Positions 1-5,880 of a DNA stretch of 10,308 nt are shown here, piece after piece. The stretch is taken from assembly GCA_903839955.1 (NCBI GenBank), contig CAIMEI010000034.1:1-10308 (forward strand), read 5' to 3'. The notes below the pieces were generated by a model. It saw only the letters and a list, made by a program, of their open reading frames with translations, ran no database searches and was not told where the DNA came from. Made by a program: the position numbers and the translations under genes. This DNA is from Candidatus Falkowiibacteriota bacterium (GTDB lineage: Bacteria; Patescibacteriota; Patescibacteriia; Patescibacteriales; UBA12465). Position 1 is the first letter of the stretch, and every line of letters begins with the position of its first letter.

Positions 1-1
1 A

Positions 2-439
2 GATGACAAGGTGGATGTTTTGACCGCCGGAGCGGATGACTATTTAACCAAGCCCTTCTCCATGGCCGAGCTTTCCGCCCGCATCAATGCCGTCGGCCGC
101 CGGCCAAAAATCAAGGAACCAAAAATTCTCTCTTGTGGAGCAATCGTGCTTGACCCGGAAAATTTCTCCGTCAATCACAAAGGAAAGAATATTGTCCTGA
201 CCGGCAAAGAATTCGCCCTGTTGGAATTTATGGTCAAAAATCAGGACAAGGTTCTCTCGCGCACCAAAATCTTGGAGGCGGTTTGGGACGTTAACGGCGA
301 CCCTTTTTCCAACACGATTGAAATGCATATCCTTAAGCTCAGAAAGAAATTGAACGACAAAAAACAGAAACTAATCCGCACCTTGCCCGGCCGAGGATAT
401 CGCTTAGAATCCCCGACTCCGCAAAGCCCAAAAGCATGA
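2..439 (+). CDS. OmpR/PhoB-family response regulator, 5'-partial
   Basis: This is the C-terminal part of a two-component DNA-binding response regulator. The reading frame is open to the left edge, so the phospho-acceptor Asp and the start lie outside the window. The visible part begins with the end of the receiver domain, including the AGADDYLTKPF segment whose Lys is the conserved beta5 lysine. After a short linker comes a complete winged-helix effector domain (about 123-412): LTGKEFALLEFMV helix, recognition-helix region around SNTIEMHILKLRKKL, and the closing RTLPGRGYRLE hairpin typical of the PhoB/OmpR type. It is presumably phosphorylated by the histidine kinase encoded 160 bp downstream and then binds direct-repeat DNA sites. 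Its stop codon overlaps the ATG of the next small ORF (ATGA), indicating translational coupling. Family assignment is certain; the regulon is unknown. Confidence 0.95.
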   Translation, partial: DDKVDVLTAGADDYLTKPFSMAELSARINAVGRRPKIKEPKILSCGAIVLDPENFSVNHKGKNIVLTGKEFALLEFMVKNQDKVLSRTKILEAVWDVNGDPFSNTIEMHILKLRKKLNDKKQKLIRTLPGRGYRLESPTPQSPKA

Positions 440-564
440 AAAACAAAAAAATCCAGAAAAAGCTTGCCCTCAAAAATCGCCTGAAAAATTTGGGGACAAT
501 TAGCACGAGCGGCGCTTTGGCGATGCTCGCCGCCGCCTTCACCCCGGGAAAGCCCTGGCTCTAG
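436..564 (+). CDS. 42-residue peptide ORF, candidate signalling-peptide precursor
   Basis: The ORF runs from an ATG at 436 that overlaps the response-regulator stop (ATGA) to TAG at 562-564, in the gap between regulator and kinase. The product has three parts: a Lys-rich basic N-terminus (MKNKKIQKKLALKNRLKNLG), a small-residue hydrophobic stretch (TISTSGALAMLAAAF), and the tail TPGKPWL, with the only Trp at position 41 of 42. I do not recognise a family. Size, position between regulator and six-TM kinase, and linkage to an isoprenoid-synthase-fold gene recall ComX, whose C-terminal Trp is prenylated by ComQ. Other possibilities are an AgrD-like peptide, a small membrane protein, or a fortuitous ORF. 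No Shine-Dalgarno is visible, and the ATGA overlap would supply initiation. It is real with moderate confidence; the pheromone role is inference only. Confidence 0.55.
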   Translation: MKNKKIQKKLALKNRLKNLGTISTSGALAMLAAAFTPGKPWL

Positions 565-601
565 AAAAAAATAATCGGCAATTACTCACTCAAAAAGTCC
601 T

Positions 602-2005
602 ATGAAAAAAGTTATTAAAAGATTTTTCGACAAAATTCAAAAAAATTTAATCAAGCCCCTGAGCGCCAACGAAGACCAGGCCCGCAAAGAGTTTATTCTC
701 AATGTCTTACTGGTCGCTTCCGAAATTTTGATGGCCGCCATTTTAGTACTCTCTTTTGTCAGGGAGGTGATTGATGTGATTGCCGGTGAAGACCGTGGTT
801 TCAAACCCACGGTCTTCATTGTTATGGCCCTGGTTTTTGTCGCCGCCCACTATCTTTCCCGGCGCGGAAAATTAAAAGCCGCTTCCCTGATTTTCTTGGC
901 CATCTTTTTCCTTCCTAATATTTATCTTTCCTACCATTGGGGGATTGATTTGCCGCAAAGCTTGCTTCTTTATGCTTTCACAATTCTCGCTTCCGGAATT
1001 TTAATCAGCACCCGCTTTTCCCTAGTGATGACGGCGATGATTTCTCTTTACCTTGCCGTGCTCGGCTATCTCCAGGGGCACGGAATTTGCCAGCCGAACA
1101 TCTATTGGGCTTCAGAGATGGCCACAATTTACGACGCCATTCCGATTGTGATCACTCTTTCCATTATGGCGGCGATCTCCTGGCTTTCTAACCGGGAAAT
1201 TGAAAACTCTTTGATGCGCGCCCGGAAATCGGAAAAATCCCTGCAGCAAGAAAGGGATAATCTGGAAATCACCGTCGAAAAAAGAACCAGCGAACTGCAA
1301 AAAATGCAGATGGATAAAATCGGCCAGCTCTACCGCTTTGCTGAATTCGGCCGAATTTCCTCGGGCATTTTTCATGACCTGATTAATCCGCTCACCGCCG
1401 TTTCTTTGAATTTGGAGCAGCTCGCCAAAGAGCCGCACTACCAAGAAACCTCGGAAAAAGTCGGCCAAGCGGTGGCCGCCGCCAAGCGCATGGAAACTTT
1501 GGTGGTGAGCGTCAAAAAACAACTCAAAAAAGAAGAATGCCGCCAAGATTTTTCCCTCAACCAGGAAATCAGGGGCATGATTTCTCTCCTGGCTCATAAA
1601 GCTACTTTGGCAAAAACAACGATTAGTTTTCGTTATCATCAGGAGCTAAATATTTTCGGCGACCCGCTCAAATTCAGTCAGATAATTCTCAACCTGGTTG
1701 CCAATTCTCTGGACGCCCTCGCGGAAAGCCATCAAGAAAACAGAAGAATCAAGGTTAGTCTTGATCAGAAAAACCACCGTGAAATCTGCCTGCGCCTCAA
1801 AGATAATGGGCCGGGAATAAAAGAGGAATTGCTGGGAAAAATTTTTGATCCCTTTTTCAGCACCAAGGAAGGTAAGGGTTTGGGCCTCGGTTTGTCCTCC
1901 ATCAAGCACTTAGTGGAAAAAGATTTTGGCGGCACAATCAGCGTGAAAAATCTGTCTGAAGGCGGCTGCACTTTCACGGTTATTATTCCGGCCCGGGAAA
2001 AATAA
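602..2005 (+). CDS. Six-TM membrane sensor histidine kinase
   Basis: This 467-residue two-component sensor kinase probably phosphorylates the upstream OmpR-type regulator. The N-terminal sensor module has six predicted membrane helices (about residues 31-53, 69-85, 92-110, 119-136, 139-157, 178-196) with short loops and no large extracytoplasmic domain. Such a sensor fits a ligand perceived in or near the membrane. A coiled-coil signalling helix (about 200-240) leads into the dimerisation domain with the phospho-accepting His258 in FHDLINPLT. The HATPase_c domain follows, with N box (Asn368 in NLVANSLDAL), G1 DNGPGI (from Asp401), F box FDPFF (from 415) and G2 GKGLGLGLS (424-432). All catalytic motifs are intact. 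The H box resembles NtrB-type kinases and not the HPK10 class of AgrC/ComD. The start follows the 42-residue ORF by 37 bp; no clear ribosome-binding site is seen. It may sense the peptide encoded just upstream (inference). Confidence 0.95.
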   Translation: MKKVIKRFFDKIQKNLIKPLSANEDQARKEFILNVLLVASEILMAAILVLSFVREVIDVIAGEDRGFKPTVFIVMALVFVAAHYLSRRGKLKAASLIFLAIFFLPNIYLSYHWGIDLPQSLLLYAFTILASGILISTRFSLVMTAMISLYLAVLGYLQGHGICQPNIYWASEMATIYDAIPIVITLSIMAAISWLSNREIENSLMRARKSEKSLQQERDNLEITVEKRTSELQKMQMDKIGQLYRFAEFGRISSGIFHDLINPLTAVSLNLEQLAKEPHYQETSEKVGQAVAAAKRMETLVVSVKKQLKKEECRQDFSLNQEIRGMISLLAHKATLAKTTISFRYHQELNIFGDPLKFSQIILNLVANSLDALAESHQENRRIKVSLDQKNHREICLRLKDNGPGIKEELLGKIFDPFFSTKEGKGLGLGLSSIKHLVEKDFGGTISVKNLSEGGCTFTVIIPAREK

Positions 2006-2007
2006 AT

Positions 2008-2889
2008 ATGACCAATTCAAAAATTGGCGCTTGGCCGAAATCTTTTCGCTTCAGCGCAGAAAAAACTTTTGCGCGCATTATTAGCAGTCCGGAAGGCAAC
2101 ACTTCTATTAATATCATTTCTTCTTTGTCTAATGATTGGCGGCAATCCAAAAATTTTCCCAAGCTTTCTCTCGCCGAAAAAGCGGCCTGGAAAAATAGCA
2201 ATCTTCAGCTCTGGGCGGCTTACACGATTTACGATCATCTGATGGACGGCGGAACTAGCTTGGCGGAATTGCCGGCGGCTAATCTTTTTTTACTAGAAAG
2301 CAGCAAGGCACTGATTAAACGCGGCGTTTTAGCGGATCGAGCTTTGAGTTTGATGGAAAGCGCCAACCAAACGGAATTCCTGCGCGCCCAAAACATCAAA
2401 AAAGACCATGGATATTGGACAAAATTGAGGGTCAGCGAAATCATGCGGCACGGCTATCGCAAATCCATCGGTCTTTACACTAGTGCTTTTTGTTTTTTAG
2501 AAAATAATAAAATCAGGGAAATTGAGCAAGAAAAACTTTTTGATTTTTTCCGCCACTATCTCAATTGCCGTCAGCTGGCCGACGATCTCTATGATTGGCG
2601 CGAAGATTTGGCAAGTAATATTCCCACCGCCGTCACCGTTAGCCTCATGAAAGAAAGTGGTGCTCGAAAAGATGAATTGTCGGCCCTGGAAGTTTTGCTG
2701 TTTGAAAAATATTATCCGCGCTTCCATGATTTTCTCATCAAAAATTTGGCACTCGCCAAAGCGGCCGCGAACGATCTCGATTTCCTCAAGAAAGATAATT
2801 TTCTTTTTTCCTGGGCCGACAAAGCACAGAAAGAAGAACTGAAAAGATGGCAGGACTATCAAAAATTAAGAGCTGAAATTGAAACTTGA
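2008..2889 (+). CDS. Divergent class I isoprenoid synthase-fold protein (ComQ-like by context)
   Basis: This 293-residue, largely helical soluble protein starts 2 nt after the kinase stop, so it is co-transcribed and probably translationally coupled. Two Asp-rich motifs match the class I trans-isoprenyl synthase arrangement: YDHLMD (Asp76, Asp80) as a degenerate first DxxxD, and ADDLYD (Asp192, Asp193, Asp196, with WREDL following) as an intact DDxxD. They are about 115 residues apart, as expected for Mg2+-diphosphate binding in this fold. I see no GGKRxRP-type motif of housekeeping farnesyl or geranylgeranyl synthases, so it is unlikely to be the cell's main chain-elongating enzyme. Squalene/phytoene-synthase-like or terpene-synthase activity is possible. 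With a regulator, peptide and kinase in the same operon, a ComQ-like peptide prenyltransferase role is the attractive inference. The stop codon lies inside the first 92-bp repeat. Confidence 0.7.
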   Translation: MTNSKIGAWPKSFRFSAEKTFARIISSPEGNTSINIISSLSNDWRQSKNFPKLSLAEKAAWKNSNLQLWAAYTIYDHLMDGGTSLAELPAANLFLLESSKALIKRGVLADRALSLMESANQTEFLRAQNIKKDHGYWTKLRVSEIMRHGYRKSIGLYTSAFCFLENNKIREIEQEKLFDFFRHYLNCRQLADDLYDWREDLASNIPTAVTVSLMKESGARKDELSALEVLLFEKYYPRFHDFLIKNLALAKAAANDLDFLKKDNFLFSWADKAQKEELKRWQDYQKLRAEIET

Positions 2890-2973
2890 TAAAGTTTGTC
2901 AAAATAGCCGAAACTTTATAAAGTTTACCAATTTGCTGGCCACCAAAAATCCCGCCGGAGAGCGGGATTTTTT
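2882..2973. repeat. 92-bp direct repeat, left copy
   Basis: The left copy is identical to 3968-4059 except at 2960 (G here, A there), at an offset of 1086 bp. It begins inside the last codons of the isoprenoid synthase gene. It contains two 16-bp palindromes (AAACTTGATAAAGTTT at 2882-2897 and the perfect AAACTTTATAAAGTTT at 2911-2926, 29 bp apart) and then a terminator hairpin. With the right copy it brackets the Fic gene exactly. Flanks diverge immediately outside these limits. Confidence 0.95.
2946..2973. terminator. Bidirectional rho-independent terminator
   Basis: The 11-bp stem AAAAATCCCGC / GCGGGATTTTT closes on a 5-nt loop and is followed by T residues on the + strand, with a T run on the - strand as well. 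It lies 57 bp after the isoprenoid synthase stop (+) and 32 bp after the Fic stop (-), so it can end both convergent transcripts. Confidence 0.88.
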
Positions 2974-3004
2974 GGACGAAAACCAGAATACCAATCTGCA
3001 CAAT

Positions 3005-3937
3005 TCATTTCTTGTCAGTCCTGTTCAGAATCTTGAATCCGTCAGTAATCGCATCGCATAAAAAATTCTCCAGCTGGCTATAATCTCCCTTGGTTTGCGC
3101 TTTATGCAGATAGGTATAATAAAACTGCCGTTGTTCCTGGCGAATAATCGCGGGCGCCAGTTTTGACTTAAGAAGCATGGCCGTCATTAACAGCCGGCCG
3201 ACTCGGCCGTTGCCATCAGAAAACGGATGAATCTGTTCAAAACGGCTATGGACAATGGTGGCATTAGCAATAATATCGCCATTAATTTTAGCGGCCATAG
3301 CTGCTACTTCAGGAATTAATTCTGGAATGCGCAGATAGTTAGCAGTCGGCAAATTAGCACCCACAATTCGCACTGGATGACGGCGGTATAATCCAGCATC
3401 CGGCCGGATGCTGTTCATTAAAATGCTGTGGAGCTTTAAAATTAAGGCTTCATCAATTTGGCCCTTTCCACCAAGATACTCAAATAAATAATTCAGAGCG
3501 GTTTGATGGTTTTTCGCCTCTAATTGCTCGACCAAGCTTTTATCCGGCAAAGCGACATTGTCAAAAAGAATAGCCGCCGTGTCCGGCTCGGTCAAAGTGC
3601 TGCCTTCAATGCTGTTGCTATGATAAGTAAGTTTTAGAATAAGCTGATCCCTAATATCCGGATTGTTCAGAATCTCCGAGATGATGCTTTTGTGTTCTTT
3701 GGAATCTATTTTTAGATTTTTCTTTTTTTCCTTCAGTACTTCGGCGGGAATAATATTTTGTCCAGTTACTTCGAGAAACAGTTCTTCAATTTTCGCCTGA
3801 CTCTTGGGGTGAGGAGTGGATTTTTCGGTCCACCAAGAATTAAAGGCAACAAAAGAGACCCCCAGTTTTTCAGCGAGTTTGGTTTGCGTAAGACTAAGCC
3901 TTTTCTTGATTATTTCCAGCTTTTTTTGAGTATTCAT
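3005..3937 (-). CDS. HTH-Fic AMP-transferase (self-inhibited class)
   Basis: This 310-residue two-domain protein is likely soluble. Residues about 5-60 form an XRE-like helix-turn-helix (LTQTKLAEKLGVSFVAFNSW). Residues about 85-300 form a Fic core with the full catalytic motif HPFSDGNGRVGR from His237 to Arg248. Fic enzymes transfer AMP, or less often other groups, from nucleotides to protein hydroxyls. A SNSIEG segment (107-112) matches the inhibitory (S/T)xxxE(G/N) motif, with Glu111 as the residue that would block ATP positioning. Because this motif lies N-terminal to the Fic core within the same chain, it fits class II Fic and no separate antitoxin is needed. Targets are unknown. The HTH may repress its own promoter through palindromes at 3968-4012. 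The gene is bracketed by 92-bp direct repeats, suggesting recent insertion or duplication. Confidence 0.93.
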   Translation of the reverse strand: MNTQKKLEIIKKRLSLTQTKLAEKLGVSFVAFNSWWTEKSTPHPKSQAKIEELFLEVTGQNIIPAEVLKEKKKNLKIDSKEHKSIISEILNNPDIRDQLILKLTYHSNSIEGSTLTEPDTAAILFDNVALPDKSLVEQLEAKNHQTALNYLFEYLGGKGQIDEALILKLHSILMNSIRPDAGLYRRHPVRIVGANLPTANYLRIPELIPEVAAMAAKINGDIIANATIVHSRFEQIHPFSDGNGRVGRLLMTAMLLKSKLAPAIIRQEQRQFYYTYLHKAQTKGDYSQLENFLCDAITDGFKILNRTDKK

Positions 3938-3951
3938 AGGGTTATCTGCTT

Positions 3952-3962
3952 ACTAGGCTAGT
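3952..3962. promoter_or_regulatory. Palindrome overlapping Fic -10 and start point
   Basis: ACTAGGCTAGT is an 11-bp inverted repeat (ACTAG-G-CTAGT). It overlaps the proposed -10 box and transcription start of the Fic gene and lies 14 bp upstream of its ATG. A regulator site is possible. It lies outside the 92-bp repeat, and the sequence alone does not show what binds it. Confidence 0.35.
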
Positions 3963-3988
3963 TTAGCAAACTTGATAAAGTTTGTCAA
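3960..3988 (-). promoter_or_regulatory. Promoter of the Fic gene with spacer palindrome
   Basis: Read on the - strand, a consensus -35 TTGACA (3983-3988) and a -10 TAAACT (3960-3965, 4 of 6) are separated by exactly 17 bp. The start point would fall near 3953, giving a leader of about 16 nt without a Shine-Dalgarno. The spacer is almost filled by the 16-bp palindrome at 3968-3983, and a second palindrome (3997-4012) lies just upstream of the -35. This is a classical layout for an autorepressor operator. The -10 lies outside the repeat, so the left repeat copy does not recreate the full promoter. Confidence 0.65.
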
Positions 3989-4059
3989 AATAGCCGAAAC
4001 TTTATAAAGTTTACCAATTTGCTGGCCACCAAAAATCCCGCCGGAAAGCGGGATTTTTT
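3968..4059. repeat. 92-bp direct repeat, right copy
   Basis: This is the second copy of the repeat at 2882-2973 (91/92 identical). It lies between the Fic start and the argS 3' end. Palindromes are at 3968-3983 and 3997-4012, and the terminator hairpin is at 4032-4059. Here the palindromes overlap the Fic promoter, so this copy probably carries the functional operators. The near-identity implies a recent duplication or active homogenisation. Confidence 0.95.
4032..4059. terminator. Rho-independent terminator after argS
   Basis: The hairpin is AAAAATCCCGC / GCGGGATTTTT with T runs on both sides. It lies about 24 bp beyond the argS stop on the - strand, so it ends argS transcription and insulates the Fic promoter from read-through. 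Confidence 0.87.
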
Positions 4060-4082
4060 AAAGGCAAATATTTCCAATTGTT

Positions 4083-5780
4083 TTACATTCTTTCCAGCAC
4101 TTCAATGCCCAAAATATTCAGCGCGCGGCGCAAAACCACGCTGAAAGCCTCCACTAACTTGAGGCGCAAGTTGGTGTTTTCCGAATTAGCCACCGGGCAG
4201 GCGTGATAAAATTCGTTGAATATTTGAGCCAGTTCATAGGCATAATGAGCGACCAAGGAAGGGTTGCGACTTTCGGCGGCATAAGCCAAAAGGTCAGGAA
4301 AAGCGGCGATTTTTTGCACCAAAGCGAACTCGGCGTCTTCCAGGGCGGCGGTGTCCGTGTAGTCGCCAGCCGCTTCCGGGACTTTCGCTAAAATGGAGCT
4401 GGCGCGCGCATAGGCGTAAAGCAGATAGGGGCCAGTGTCGCCTTCAAAACTCAAAGACTCCTTCGGATTAAAAACCATGTTTTTGAAAATGTTGGCGCTG
4501 AGCAGTTTATAGCGCACGGCGGCCAGGGCAATGTTCTTGGCGCGGCGGCCGGCGTCTTTTTCTTCCACTTCCCCGTCGCGGGTCAAAATAGCTTCTTTCG
4601 CCAGGTCAATCAATTCGCGCACCAGGTTGTCGGCGTCCACCACGGTGCCTTCGCGCGATTTCATTTTTCCCTCCGGTAAAGCAATCATCCCGTAGGAAAG
4701 ATGGCTGATTTTTTTGGTGAAAGCGATTTTTTTTAAAATTGTCGCCAGCACCTGAAAATGATAGTCCTGTTCGTTGCCGACAATATAGAGAGAATCATCA
4801 TAATGATAATCTTCGTCCTTCAATTTGGCCAGATAGAGATCCTGGGTGATGTAGACGCTGGTGCCGTCGGGGCGCAGGAGAACTTTTTCGTCCAAGCCTT
4901 CAGCGCTCAAATCAATCACCACCGCACCATCTGCTCTTTGCTGAAAAATGCCGTCCTTCAAGCCTTGCAAAACCAAATCGCGGCCCTGCTGATAAATCTC
5001 GCTTTCGTAGTAATCACGGTCGTGCTTGATGCCCAAAAAGCGGAAAGTTTCCTTGAAGCCTTCAAAGGCCCAGCCGTTCATTTTTTTCCAGAGGGCCAAA
5101 GTTTCCTCGTCGCCCTGCTCCCACTTCACGAGCATTTCTTGGGCTTCCGTTTCCAAATTTTCATCTTTCTTGGCGAGCTCGGCAAATTTCACATAATAGT
5201 CGCCGACGAAATGATCACTTTTTTTATCAGGTTCAGCGCCGTTTCCCAGCTTCTGATAGGCGAGCATGGATTTGCAGATGTGAATGCCGCGGTCGTTAAA
5301 AAGATTAACGCGCGCCACCTTATTGCCAGCCGCTTCCAAAAGTCTGGCGAGCGATTCGCCGATGGTCAAGTTGCGTAAATGGCCAAGATGCAAAGGTTTA
5401 TTGGTGTTAGGCGAGGGATATTCAATCACCAGCTGTTTTCCGGTTTTTGAGGCCGTACCAAAATCGTCGCCCGCTTCCAGAACTTCTTCCAAAACAGCCA
5501 CCGCCAAAGCGGGGCGATTCACAAAGAGGTTTAAATAAGAACCGCTGGCTTCCGCGCGCTGGATCAAGATGTGCCCGGAAACGAGGTCGGCCAATTTCTC
5601 GGCGATTTCTGCCGGCGCCAAAGACAAAGATTTGGCGAGGACAAAGCACGGAAAGGCAAAGTCGCCCAATTCGCGGCTCGGCGGGATTTCCAGCTTAGCG
5701 GCCAATTCGGCGGAAGAAATTTCGGCGGCGGCCAATTTTTGGATATTTTTTGCCAATATTTCAGCAATTTTTTCTTTCAT
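4083..5780 (-). CDS. argS: Arginyl-tRNA synthetase
   Basis: This class I aminoacyl-tRNA synthetase charges tRNA-Arg with arginine in the cytoplasm and is essential for translation. The chosen start gives 565 residues, a normal bacterial length. An N-terminal ArgRS-specific Add1-type domain (from MKEKIAEIL, including SRELGDFAFPCF) is followed by the nucleotide-binding signature SPNTNKPLHLGHLRN with the HLGH motif. The catalytic core ends with the KMSKS-equivalent GKMKSREGTVV. The C-terminal DALR anticodon-binding domain begins near GDTGPYLLYAYARA and ends in LNILGIEVLERM. A longer GTG start at 5834 would add 18 residues without family support, so I chose the ATG at 5780. No Shine-Dalgarno is evident. 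It is transcribed divergently from the hypothetical gene at 5881 and is probably monocistronic. Confidence 0.97.
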   Translation of the reverse strand: MKEKIAEILAKNIQKLAAAEISSAELAAKLEIPPSRELGDFAFPCFVLAKSLSLAPAEIAEKLADLVSGHILIQRAEASGSYLNLFVNRPALAVAVLEEVLEAGDDFGTASKTGKQLVIEYPSPNTNKPLHLGHLRNLTIGESLARLLEAAGNKVARVNLFNDRGIHICKSMLAYQKLGNGAEPDKKSDHFVGDYYVKFAELAKKDENLETEAQEMLVKWEQGDEETLALWKKMNGWAFEGFKETFRFLGIKHDRDYYESEIYQQGRDLVLQGLKDGIFQQRADGAVVIDLSAEGLDEKVLLRPDGTSVYITQDLYLAKLKDEDYHYDDSLYIVGNEQDYHFQVLATILKKIAFTKKISHLSYGMIALPEGKMKSREGTVVDADNLVRELIDLAKEAILTRDGEVEEKDAGRRAKNIALAAVRYKLLSANIFKNMVFNPKESLSFEGDTGPYLLYAYARASSILAKVPEAAGDYTDTAALEDAEFALVQKIAAFPDLLAYAAESRNPSLVAHYAYELAQIFNEFYHACPVANSENTNLRLKLVEAFSVVLRRALNILGIEVLERM

Positions 5781-5807
5781 AAAAATAGAGATTAGGGCTT
5801 GAATTTT

Positions 5808-5819
5808 GTCTGCGCAGAC
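5808..5819. promoter_or_regulatory. 12-bp perfect palindrome in the argS leader
   Basis: GTCTGCGCAGAC is a perfect inverted repeat in the untranslated region upstream of argS. It sits in a G/C-rich patch (with CTCGAG at 5821-5826) unlike the A/T-rich flanks. It could be a leader hairpin or an operator. It does not resemble a T-box, and no function can be assigned. Confidence 0.3.
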
Positions 5820-5843
5820 GCTCGAGGCGCCCACCCCTGGATA

Positions 5844-5873
5844 TTAACAATTATAACACAAAAATGCTATAAT
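5844..5873 (+). promoter_or_regulatory. Strong sigma70-type promoter, probably leaderless mRNA
   Basis: The -35 TTAACA (5844-5849) and perfect -10 TATAAT (5868-5873) are 18 bp apart. The ATG of the next gene is at 5881, exactly where transcription should begin (7 nt after the -10). The message therefore appears leaderless, which agrees with the absence of a Shine-Dalgarno. Confidence 0.8.
5850..5858 (-). promoter_or_regulatory. Extended -10 promoter of argS
   Basis: On the - strand, TGTTATAAT is an extended -10 (TGn plus perfect TATAAT at 5850-5855) with no good -35. Transcription would start near 5843 and give argS a leader of about 60 nt that includes the 12-bp palindrome. The element lies inside the spacer of the divergent + strand promoter, so the two probably compete. 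Confidence 0.55.
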
Positions 5874-5880
5874 ATAGCTC

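Noticed and set aside
339..542. 67-codon hydrophobic frame on the - strand
   Set aside because: It overlaps the end of the response regulator and the 42-residue ORF in antisense. Its hydrophobicity mirrors Lys codons on the other strand.
1112..1639. 175-codon open frame on the - strand
   Set aside because: It is wholly antisense to the histidine kinase, whose catalytic motifs are intact. The translation has no recognisable domain.
2882..2926. Palindromes as binding sites for the upstream response regulator
   Set aside because: OmpR-type regulators normally bind direct repeats, and the same palindromes fit the Fic promoter far better.
2882..4059. CRISPR or insertion sequence reading of the repeats
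   Set aside because: There are only two copies, 1086 bp apart, enclosing a Fic gene. There are no spacers, no transposase, and the repeats are direct rather than inverted terminal ones.
4758..5378. 206-codon open frame on the + strand
   Set aside because: It is antisense to the argS catalytic core. It is a product of codon bias in argS, with no family resemblance.
5781..5834. Upstream GTG start extending argS by 18 codons
   Set aside because: The added residues do not resemble the ArgRS N-terminus, and the ATG at 5780 gives the usual MKEKI-type start.
5800..5850. Possible tRNA fragment in the G/C-rich argS leader
   Set aside because: No T-arm consensus, acceptor pairing or cloverleaf can be formed from the segment.
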